This document shows, one piece after another, positions 7,895 through 15,659 of a stretch of 64,000 nucleotides of DNA. The position numbers and the translations under genes were made by a program. Where the stretch lies: assembly GCA_947495125.1 (NCBI GenBank), contig CANLXL010000005.1:186001-250000 (forward strand), given 5' to 3'. A model generated the notes under the pieces. That model was given only the letters and a program-made list of their open reading frames with translations. It was not told the origin of the DNA and ran no database searches. Every line of letters starts with the position of its first letter. Within the stretch, counting starts at the first letter, position 1. Source of the stretch: an uncultured Flaviramulus sp. (GTDB taxonomy: Bacteria > Bacteroidota > Bacteroidia > Flavobacteriales > Flavobacteriaceae).

Positions 7895-8650
7895 ATGATT
7901 AATGCCATTATAGTTGAGGATGATGCCGTAAGTCTTAACATTCTTAAATCTAAGCTAAGAATACACTTTAAAGAGATCAATATAGCGGGAGTTGCCAGAA
8001 ACATAAATGATGCTATTCATTTATATAAACAACTAAAACCAGAGATTTTATTTTTAGATATTAACTTGGGTAACGAAAATTCGTTTTCTATGCTTGACCG
8101 TATTGTTGGCGGTGAATTTAATTCTCAGGTCATATTTACAACATCTTCAAGAGAATCTTCTATAAAGGCCATAAACTATCCGGAAACAACAGGTTATATT
8201 TTGAAACCGATTTCAACAAAGGATTTAATTAGATCTGTAAATAAAGCTATATCTAATATAGAAGTTTCTTTGAAATTAGGAAACTTTGAGTATGAACATC
8301 AAACGAATAAAAGCCGGAGATATCCAAAGTTTATAGCAATACCTTCAATTGATAAAATTGAAATTATAAAAGCAGATGATATCTTGTTTTGCGAAGCGGA
8401 CGGCAGGTATACAAAATTTCATCTGGTTAATGGCGATATAAAAATAACCAGTCGTAACCTTGGTGAATATGAGCGATTACTAAATAAATCACAGTTTTTT
8501 AGAATTCATCATTCCTATATCGTAAATATACTTATGATTAATCATATTAATAAGCTGGAGGGTAACTATTGCCATCTTACAAACCACAAAACATTACCCA
8601 TTGCCAAACGAAGACAGGAGGAATTAAATCGGTTCTTAAACTTAAAATAA
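7895..8650 (+). CDS. LytTR-type response regulator (orphan)
   Basis: 251 aa. Residues 1-120 form a receiver domain with acidic pocket E8/D9/D10, phospho-acceptor D55 (LFLDINLG), the T82-T83 switch and K104 (YILKPIS). Residues about 146-250 form a LytTR DNA-binding domain (ILFCEADGRYTKFHL, ...FFRIHHSYIVNI, LPIAKRRQEEL). In Bacteroidota LytTR regulators are normally paired with a LytS/YehU-type histidine kinase; none is nearby, so it is an orphan here. The targets are unknown, but the divergent exported-protein genes are plausible candidates. It converges on the M48 protease gene with only 2 bp between stops. Confidence 0.9.
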   Translation: MINAIIVEDDAVSLNILKSKLRIHFKEINIAGVARNINDAIHLYKQLKPEILFLDINLGNENSFSMLDRIVGGEFNSQVIFTTSSRESSIKAINYPETTGYILKPISTKDLIRSVNKAISNIEVSLKLGNFEYEHQTNKSRRYPKFIAIPSIDKIEIIKADDILFCEADGRYTKFHLVNGDIKITSRNLGEYERLLNKSQFFRIHHSYIVNILMINHINKLEGNYCHLTNHKTLPIAKRRQEELNRFLNLK

Positions 8651-8652
8651 AC

Positions 8653-9885
8653 TTACGCCTTCAAATTTCTAATCCGTTCTAATAATGTGGGGTGAGAATA
8701 ATGCATAAATACATAGGCAGGATGAGGTGTTAAATTACTCAAACTATTTTTAGATAATTTTTTTAATGAAGTAATTAGCGGTTCAGGCTTAAAGGTGTTT
8801 TTGGCATAATCATCGGCCTGATATTCAAATTTTCTTGAAAAAATATTCATAATTAAACCTGTAACTTCAGAAATAGGAGCGTATAACAATCCAAAAGCTA
8901 CTAATCCAATATGAAAACTCGGCGTTGTGACACCCAAAGCATTTGATAATAAAGGATTTGATATAAAAAGAGAGAGCATAAAAAGTGTTAGGCCTGTTAA
9001 TAATATTGAAGCAAATAAATTAAAAATAATGTGTTTCTTTTTATAATGTCCCACTTCGTGTGCTAAAACAGCAACGATTTCATCCTCTTCCAAATCATTA
9101 ATTAACGTATCGTATAATGTTACACGCTTTTCCCGGCCAAATCCGGAAAAATATGCATTCGCTTTGGTACTACGCTTAGAACCATCGATCACAAAAATCT
9201 TATCCAGTTTAAAACCAACGGTTTTTGCATAAGCAGCAATACTATCTCGTAAACTGCCTGCTTCCAGAGGTGTTTGTTTATTAAATAGCGGGACAATAAG
9301 TTTAGAATAAAACATGTTCATAAATAAAGAGAAAACAGCTACTAAAGCCCAGGCATATAACCAAAAGCCCGGTCCGGTAATTTGATAAAACCAAATAATG
9401 AGTGCCAGAATACCACCGCCTAATATGGCCATCATCAGCCAGCCTTTAATCTTATCTATAAAAAATAATGTTCGTGTGGTTTTATTAAATCCAAATTTTT
9501 CTTCAATAACAAAAGTGCTGTAATATGAAAACGGAGTGGAGATCATATCGCTACCAATCATGATAATACCAAAGAAAATTAAGGCAATAATAATGGGGTT
9601 GTCACTAAAAGTTCTGGCGATATCATCCACAACTTCAAAACCGTCAAAAAGCAAAAAACCTAAGGTTAGTAACATCGAAAATGTAGATGTTATCAAACCA
9701 AACTTATAGTTAGTGGTTTTATAGTGCTGTGATTTTTTATATTCCGTATTATCGTAAACATCCTGTAAATCTTCCGGTAGAGCATCATTAAAGTGTCTGG
9801 CATTTAAAGCATCTAACACTTTATCAACTACAAAGTTGATGATTATGATAGCGATAATGATGTAGAATAAAATTGTTGAGGTCAT
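8653..9885 (-). CDS. M48-family membrane metalloprotease (Ste24/CAAX-protease type)
   Basis: 410 aa with about seven hydrophobic segments. The zinc motif HEVGH (in VAVLAHEVGHYKKKH) and the downstream Glu in FEYQADDYAK are the catalytic and third-ligand signatures of M48 peptidases. The N-terminal region (residues 1-200, with FGFNKTTRTLFFIDKIKG) matches the peptidase_M48_N extension of Ste24-type enzymes rather than the shorter HtpX. Bacterial members act in inner-membrane protein quality control; the exact substrate here is unknown. It lies 86 bp downstream of the RNA methyltransferase gene in the same direction. Confidence 0.92.
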   Translation of the reverse strand: MTSTILFYIIIAIIIINFVVDKVLDALNARHFNDALPEDLQDVYDNTEYKKSQHYKTTNYKFGLITSTFSMLLTLGFLLFDGFEVVDDIARTFSDNPIIIALIFFGIIMIGSDMISTPFSYYSTFVIEEKFGFNKTTRTLFFIDKIKGWLMMAILGGGILALIIWFYQITGPGFWLYAWALVAVFSLFMNMFYSKLIVPLFNKQTPLEAGSLRDSIAAYAKTVGFKLDKIFVIDGSKRSTKANAYFSGFGREKRVTLYDTLINDLEEDEIVAVLAHEVGHYKKKHIIFNLFASILLTGLTLFMLSLFISNPLLSNALGVTTPSFHIGLVAFGLLYAPISEVTGLIMNIFSRKFEYQADDYAKNTFKPEPLITSLKKLSKNSLSNLTPHPAYVFMHYSHPTLLERIRNLKA

Positions 9886-9971
9886 GTTTTAAAATTCCAA
9901 AGTTTAAATTTCAAATTCCAAAGGTGCGCATTTGGAATTTGTTATTTGTGTTTTTATTTGTTGCGAAATTT

Positions 9972-10772
9972 TCAAAGAAAATTTCGTTGTCTTTTCGCCT
10001 CAAAAATAAGAATTCCGGCGGCAACAGACACATTCATCGAATCGATTTCTCCTTGCATCGGGATAATAATGTTTTGAGAGGCATGTTCCAACCATTCATT
10101 ACTTAGTCCGATGGCCTCAGTTCCGACAACTATGGCTGTTGGTTTTGTGAAATCTTGGGTGTGATAATTAACTGAAGCTTGCAAAGCTGCACAGAAAATA
10201 CTGATGTTATGGCTTTTTAAGTATTCAATGATTTCGGCCGTACTTCCTGTGGCAATCTGATTGGTGAATACGCACCCCACGCTGGATCGAATAATATTGG
10301 GGTTGTATAAATCGGTTTTGGGGTTAGCAATAATAACGGCATCGACATTCGCAGCATCGGCAGTTCTTAAAATGGCACCGATGTTTCCCGGTTTTTCCGG
10401 TGCTTCGGCAATTAAAATCAATGGATTTTGACTATTCAATTTTAAACCCAATAAATTATGATCCTTATTTTTTGCAACGGCTAAAACACCTTCTGTGGTA
10501 TCGCGATACGCCAGTTTTTGATAAACTTCTTTCGAAATCTCTATAATATGGTTGGGTCGGGTTCTTAGATCGTTGAGTCGTTCTTGAGAAAATAATTCCG
10601 AATAAAACAATATAGTTTCCAATTCATAATTACCCTTTAAAGCCAATGAAATCTCGCGAAACCCTTCAATCAAAAAGGTACCGGACCGCCTACGTTCTCG
10701 CGATTTTTCTTTTAATTGTGCGACTTGTCGAATAAATGCGTTTTGTGAACTGGTTATTAATTTTGTAGGCAA
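9972..10772 (-). CDS. TrmH/SpoU-family RNA 2'-O-ribose methyltransferase
   Basis: 266 aa, starting at TTG (10772), which gives the expected N-terminus PTKLITSSQNAFIRQ. Residues 1-95 form the SpoU substrate-binding domain (SGTFLIEGFREI). The rest is the SPOUT knot fold with its three motifs: EKPGNIGAILRTADAANVDA, then VVGTEAIGLSNEWL, then IPMQGEIDSMNVSVAAGILI. Members methylate a ribose in tRNA or 23S rRNA using S-adenosylmethionine; which RNA cannot be told here. Divergently placed from the T9SS-secreted protein, whose promoter overlaps this 5' end. Confidence 0.92.
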   Translation of the reverse strand: MPTKLITSSQNAFIRQVAQLKEKSRERRRSGTFLIEGFREISLALKGNYELETILFYSELFSQERLNDLRTRPNHIIEISKEVYQKLAYRDTTEGVLAVAKNKDHNLLGLKLNSQNPLILIAEAPEKPGNIGAILRTADAANVDAVIIANPKTDLYNPNIIRSSVGCVFTNQIATGSTAEIIEYLKSHNISIFCAALQASVNYHTQDFTKPTAIVVGTEAIGLSNEWLEHASQNIIIPMQGEIDSMNVSVAAGILIFEAKRQRNFL

Positions 10773-10780
10773 TGGTTTAC

Positions 10781-10788
10781 TAGTTTTG
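10781..10788 (+). promoter_or_regulatory. Putative -7 box for the T9SS-secreted protein
   Basis: TAGTTTTG fits TAnnTTTG. It predicts a leader of about 19 nt before the ATG at 10811, and supports that start over the TTG at 10790. Confidence 0.5.
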
Positions 10789-10810
10789 TTTGCGCAAATT
10801 TACTATAATT

Positions 10811-13378
10811 ATGAAACAACTTTTACTTTTCTTTTTATTCATTTTATTGTCGGTTTCTGCTTATTCTCAAGTTCAAGGACCACCACCGCCATGTGGAATA
10901 GGTTATGTGTTGGAAGCTTGTGATGCTGATGAAGATGGAATTACCCAATTTAAGTTAAGCGATGCTTATGGGTATCTTTTTTGTAATCTAACAGAATCGG
11001 CCTATGAAGTTCCTAAGTTTTATACGGATGCAGCACATACTAACCAAATTACTAATTATGAGGCTTATACGAATACGAGTAACCCTCAAACTATTTATGC
11101 TACAACGGTGAATATTAGTTCACAGGAAACCCTTGTGCTCAAGGAGTTTGATATTGAAGCGAAATTGCTGGTATACTCTGTAACTCGTTTAACCTTATGT
11201 GATAGTGATGATGACAGCTTTGAAAGCTTTAATTTAACAGATGCCGTTTCTTTTTGCGGAACAAGCAAGCCAACCGATTACGCTATTAGTTATTATATTT
11301 CACAGGAAAACGCAAATAATAGATCGAACCGAATTACAAACCCGGAGAGTTATAATTCTTCAACGACAACCATTTATACGGTGATTGAGAATATTGATAC
11401 CGGTGCTTTTGAACATAATTCCTTTGATATTAAAGTAATGCCCCCTCCTCCAATAATTGAATTCAATGAATACGATTTTTGTTCAATTAGTGGTAAATAC
11501 CAGTTTGACCTGAGTTTATTCGACATTGATTTTGGAAGTTTGGACGAGGTAGTAGTATCATATTATTTATCTCAAAGTGATGCTGACAATAATGTAAACG
11601 CGCTATCATCATCATATACGAATACCGAAAGTGTTGAAACTCTTTATGCAAGAGCAGAATCTGCTTTGGGTTGTTATAGCATCACATCGTTTGTACTAAT
11701 TGTAAACACGTCTCCGGTGATTACCGAACCTTCAGATTTTGAAGTTTGCGATGACGAAACGTTAGATGGTTTCGCATTATTTGATTTAGAATCTAAAACT
11801 GCTGAAATTTTGGGTGATCTTGTTAACGTAAATATATCTTATCACGAATCACAGGCTGATGCTGAAACAGGGCTTAACAGTTTATCTGCACTCTATAATA
11901 ATACACTTGTTCCTCAAACGATTTATGTAAGGGTAAGTGATATCACATTTGGTTGTTATTCTGTTGCGTCATTTAATTTAATTGTTAAAGATTGTTCTGA
12001 TTCGGGGGTTTTAGAAATAAATGCCTTTTATGATGCTAATACCGATTCAATATTCGATAGTGATGAGAACTTTTTTGAAAATGGCTTTTTTACATATGAA
12101 GCCAATAATGATGGTATTCAACATGTAATAAGTTCTTCGACGGGAGCATTTTCGATTATAAGCGATGATGATAATAATACCTATGATATTAGCTATACTA
12201 TGTATGATGAATACCTAGGTTGTTACCATATCGTTACTCCTACGTTTACAGATGCCAGTGCTACAAACGGTAATGTTGTTAACTACAATTTCCCAATAAC
12301 GAAAGTTCAAGACTGTGGAGATATTGCCGTTTATTTAGTGTCTTATGTGCCACCAAGGCCTGGCTTTGAGTATGTGAATTATTTAATAATTAAAAATAAA
12401 GGATTAGAAACGGTTACTTCGGGGGTGATTCAATTTACACATGATGCGTCAATCACTCTCGATAATGTTGCAAATATAGATGCGGGCAATAGCGTTACCA
12501 ACACGGCAACAGGCTTCACTTTAGATTTTGTTGATTTGCAACCGAATCAACAGGAGGTAGTAACGGTGAGTATGAATGTACCGGTATCAACAAGTTTGGG
12601 AATATTGTTAACCAATAGTGCTACATATTCAGTTTCAGATTTGTCTATTGAAAATAATACTTCTACATTATCCGAAATAGTAGTAGGTTCCTACGATCCA
12701 AACGATATAGCAGAATCTCACGGTCCTCAAATCTTTTACGATGAATTTGAGTCAGATGATTATTTATACTATACCATCAGATTTCAAAATGTAGGCACAG
12801 CCGATGCCATTAATGTAAGTATTGAAAACACACTTGATACTGGTTTGGACAAGTCGTCTATTGTGATGCTTAGCTCTAGTCATGATAACGTTTTTACGCG
12901 TGTGGATAATCAATTGACTTGGCAATTCGATAATATCCATTTGCCCAGTGAAGATATGGATGAACCCAATAGTCACGGTTATGTATATTATAAAATAAAA
13001 CCAACTTCCGGGTATAAAGTGGCTGATGTGATTCCTAATACTGCCGAAATTTATTTTGATTTTAACCCGGCAGTTATTACAAATACATTTGAAACAGAAT
13101 TTGTTGCCGTACTTTCTAATTTAGATATTGTGAATAATGAATTTATGTTATATCCGAGTCCTGCAAAAGACGAGGTTACCTTAAATTTTAATAAAAATAT
13201 TAACCATTCAATAGATGTTAATGTTTATGATATTCAGGGAAAACTACTTATTAATGCGCATCAGGAATTAATTGATAAACAAACAACACTTAATCTATCA
13301 CGTTTGTCGCAGGGGCTTTATTTTGTTAAAGCTAGCCATGGTGGCGTAGAAATTACGCAGAAGTTAATAGTTAAATAA
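10811..13378 (+). CDS. Large secreted protein with type IX secretion (Por) sorting domain
   Basis: 855 aa from the ATG at 10811 (the upstream in-frame TTG adds only seven residues). Signal peptide KQLLLFFLFILLSVSAYSQ. The N-terminal half carries repeated units of about 90 residues, each with a C-D-x-D-x-D-G/S-F element (LEACDADEDGITQFKL; LTLCDSDDDSFESFNL; FEVCDDETLDGFALFDL) and a Tyr-x-Ser-Gln-x-x-Ala stretch. A conserved DUF11/DUF7619-type domain follows (VGSYDPNDIAES ... YYTIRFQNVGTADA ... NTAEIYFDFNPAVITNTF). The last 80 residues are a T9SS type A sorting domain (LYPSPAKDEVTLNF ... LSRLSQGLYFVKAS ... QKLIVK). It is expected to cross the outer membrane through T9SS and be surface-anchored or released. 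Adhesin or surface role inferred. Confidence 0.9.
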   Translation: MKQLLLFFLFILLSVSAYSQVQGPPPPCGIGYVLEACDADEDGITQFKLSDAYGYLFCNLTESAYEVPKFYTDAAHTNQITNYEAYTNTSNPQTIYATTVNISSQETLVLKEFDIEAKLLVYSVTRLTLCDSDDDSFESFNLTDAVSFCGTSKPTDYAISYYISQENANNRSNRITNPESYNSSTTTIYTVIENIDTGAFEHNSFDIKVMPPPPIIEFNEYDFCSISGKYQFDLSLFDIDFGSLDEVVVSYYLSQSDADNNVNALSSSYTNTESVETLYARAESALGCYSITSFVLIVNTSPVITEPSDFEVCDDETLDGFALFDLESKTAEILGDLVNVNISYHESQADAETGLNSLSALYNNTLVPQTIYVRVSDITFGCYSVASFNLIVKDCSDSGVLEINAFYDANTDSIFDSDENFFENGFFTYEANNDGIQHVISSSTGAFSIISDDDNNTYDISYTMYDEYLGCYHIVTPTFTDASATNGNVVNYNFPITKVQDCGDIAVYLVSYVPPRPGFEYVNYLIIKNKGLETVTSGVIQFTHDASITLDNVANIDAGNSVTNTATGFTLDFVDLQPNQQEVVTVSMNVPVSTSLGILLTNSATYSVSDLSIENNTSTLSEIVVGSYDPNDIAESHGPQIFYDEFESDDYLYYTIRFQNVGTADAINVSIENTLDTGLDKSSIVMLSSSHDNVFTRVDNQLTWQFDNIHLPSEDMDEPNSHGYVYYKIKPTSGYKVADVIPNTAEIYFDFNPAVITNTFETEFVAVLSNLDIVNNEFMLYPSPAKDEVTLNFNKNINHSIDVNVYDIQGKLLINAHQELIDKQTTLNLSRLSQGLYFVKASHGGVEITQKLIVK

Positions 13379-13484
13379 GATATTTAAAAACCCATTATTG
13401 AAGTTTTTAATTTTATTCGAACTACTTTTTGTAATATCATATTTCGATTTTCGACTTAATACATTAAATCAATTTCAATAAAAA

Positions 13485-14276
13485 ATGAAAAATATTTGCC
13501 TATCAATTTTCGCAGTTTTTATAATTTCCTGTAAACAGACTTCAGATAAAAAAGAAGTAAGTTTTCAAAAAGAAGAAACCGTTTCAGTTTCTAGAACATA
13601 CCCCGAAAACATCTCAAAAATATTTGATACTCATGGCGGTCTGACACATTGGAATAATATGCAAAGTATGGAATTTACCATCCCAGGCGAAACAGGTGAT
13701 GAAGTAACAACATCAAGTTTAAAAGACAGAAAATCTCTTATCCGCATGCCTAACCATAGCATAGGATATAATGGGAAAGAGGTATGGCTGCATAGCAAGG
13801 ATACCACAGCATATAAAGGAAATCCTAAGTTCTATTATAACCTGATGTTTTATTTCTATACCATGCCTTTTGTTTTGGCGGATGACGGTATTGTTTATGA
13901 AGATGTTGAGCCTTTAATTTTTGAAGGCAAATCATATCCGGGCATCAAAATTTCTTATGATGCTGGAGTAGGAGAGTCGCCGGATGATGAGTACATTTTA
14001 TATTATGATTCTGAAACGAATACCATGGCATGGTTGGCCTATACGGTGACCTATTTTTCGAAAGAAAAAAGCAAAGCGTTTCGTTTTATAAAATATGGTG
14101 ATTGGCAAACTGTTGAAGGTTTGTTATTACCGAAAACTTTAACATGGTATAATTATGAAAACCATGTGCCGACATCCGCACGTAGTGACAGGGCGTTCAC
14201 CAATGTTATGGTTTCCGGGGAAAGGCCAAGTGACACTTTATTTGAAGTACCGGAGGGGGCCAAAATTATCGAATAG
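13485..14276 (+). CDS. DUF6503-family lipoprotein
   Basis: 263 aa. Signal sequence KNICLSIFAVFIISCKQ has a lipobox Cys, so it is probably an outer- or inner-membrane lipoprotein. The body (YPENISKIFDTHGGLTHWNNM, MPNHSIGYNGKEVWL, FYYNLMFYFYTMPFVLADDG, EPLIFEGKSYPGIKISY, DEYILYYDSETN) matches the DUF6503 family of Bacteroidota, a LolA-like beta fold of unknown function. No partner genes are adjacent. It is followed by a strong bidirectional terminator. Confidence 0.85.
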   Translation: MKNICLSIFAVFIISCKQTSDKKEVSFQKEETVSVSRTYPENISKIFDTHGGLTHWNNMQSMEFTIPGETGDEVTTSSLKDRKSLIRMPNHSIGYNGKEVWLHSKDTTAYKGNPKFYYNLMFYFYTMPFVLADDGIVYEDVEPLIFEGKSYPGIKISYDAGVGESPDDEYILYYDSETNTMAWLAYTVTYFSKEKSKAFRFIKYGDWQTVEGLLLPKTLTWYNYENHVPTSARSDRAFTNVMVSGERPSDTLFEVPEGAKIIE

Positions 14277-14300
14277 GATAATAATTTAGGGTTTAAAATA

Positions 14301-14333
14301 AAAAGACGCTTTAGGAAAACTAAAGCGTCTTTT
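14301..14333. terminator. Bidirectional rho-independent terminator
   Basis: Perfect 13-bp stem AAAAGACGCTTTA with a 7-nt loop and its complement, flanked by A and T runs. It sits between the converging stops of the DUF6503 gene and the amidohydrolase gene and can serve both. Confidence 0.9.
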
Positions 14334-14338
14334 GTTTA

Positions 14339-15646
14339 TTATTGATTCTTGTATTTATCCGAATAACGTTTCCAGAGTTTCGTTTGATGGGTTTCTAAAC
14401 TAATATTTCTCCCATCAATAAAAGCATGAGTTAACTTGTTAGTACGCATATCTAAAGCGTCCCCTTCACTAATAAACAGCGTGGCGCTTTTGCCTTTTTC
14501 TAAGCTGCCGTATTGATTGTCGATTCCTAAAATTTTGGCAGCGTTTAAGGTGATAAGCTGTAAGGCTTGTTCTTTCGTTAAGCCATGAGCAGCCGTTGTT
14601 CCGGCATAAAAAGGCAGGTTTCTGGTGTTCATACGCTCCATTTGTCCGCTAGTTTCCAGAGTTACTAATACACCATTATCCACCAGGAGTTTGGCCGTCT
14701 TAAAAGGTAAATCGTAGTCGTCGTCTATATGACTTGGAGTGGAATGTACACGTTTTAAGACCACGGGAATATTATTCGCTTTAAGTAGACCGGCTACTTT
14801 ATAGGCTTCAGCACCTCCTACGATCACCATGTTTTTAACAGCATGGGCCCTTGCAAAATGTATGGCGTCTATAATACCTTTTTCGTCATTGACATGAATA
14901 TACAGTTTTTTTGAACCATCAAAAATACCTTTTACAGCTTCAAAGGGTAAATGTGTCTTTGTTTTATGTCCATTATTATAGGCCTTACTTTCATTAAAAA
15001 AATCCTTTAATTGGTTTACCTGTTTCGAATACTCCTTATTGGGTTTCAATCCCGGAGCTTCACCTAACCAGGTCCGCCCTCTGGAAAAACTACCGGGCCA
15101 ATTTAGATGTAAACCTTCATCAGTTTTAATAGCAGCATCTTCCCAATTCCAGGCATCAAACTGTACGACAGATGAGGTTCCTGAAATACGTCCGCCTCTC
15201 GGTGTTATTTGCCCTAACAGAACCCCGTTAGGTCGCATGGATTCAATAACTTTGGATTCCGCATTGTAGGCTATTAAACTTCTTATATGTGGATTTAACA
15301 AACCAATTTCCGCATCATCATCCGAAGCTTTTACAGCATCAATTTCAACCAATCCCAAGGTTGAATTTGGTACTATAAAACCAGGGTAAACATGTTTCCC
15401 GTTGGCATCAATAGTTTCAATGGCTTTCATGTCGATTGCGGACTTTTCAGCGTCACCGATCACATCAATTTTTCCGTTTCTAATAACTATAATGCTATTG
15501 TTAATAACCTGGCCATTTCCAATATGGGCGGTGGCACCAATAATGGCAACATCTTTTGTTTGTTCAGGTGCAGGCGTTTGTTGCGCAATAACGATAGAAG
15601 AACACAACATTAAAATGCTTAGTAGTGATTTTTTTAAATGTTTCAT
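14339..15646 (-). CDS. Amidohydrolase-family exported protein, degenerate metal site
   Basis: 435 aa from the ATG at 15646, which starts a signal peptide (KKSLLSILMLCSSIVIAQQ); an upstream in-frame ATG would overlap the preceding gene. The fold is that of imidazolonepropionase-like amidohydrolases: DVAIIGATAHIGNGQVI, IETIDANGKHVYPGFIVP, TKEQALQLITLNAAKILGIDN, GSLEKGKSATLFI. The first metal motif, normally H-x-H after PGFID, reads VPNSTLG, and no later HxxxH ligands replace it, so hydrolase activity is doubtful. It follows the larger amidohydrolase by 13 bp, so the two are one operon and may form a complex. Confidence 0.87.
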   Translation of the reverse strand: MKHLKKSLLSILMLCSSIVIAQQTPAPEQTKDVAIIGATAHIGNGQVINNSIIVIRNGKIDVIGDAEKSAIDMKAIETIDANGKHVYPGFIVPNSTLGLVEIDAVKASDDDAEIGLLNPHIRSLIAYNAESKVIESMRPNGVLLGQITPRGGRISGTSSVVQFDAWNWEDAAIKTDEGLHLNWPGSFSRGRTWLGEAPGLKPNKEYSKQVNQLKDFFNESKAYNNGHKTKTHLPFEAVKGIFDGSKKLYIHVNDEKGIIDAIHFARAHAVKNMVIVGGAEAYKVAGLLKANNIPVVLKRVHSTPSHIDDDYDLPFKTAKLLVDNGVLVTLETSGQMERMNTRNLPFYAGTTAAHGLTKEQALQLITLNAAKILGIDNQYGSLEKGKSATLFISEGDALDMRTNKLTHAFIDGRNISLETHQTKLWKRYSDKYKNQ

Positions 15647-15659
15647 CGGAATAAAAATT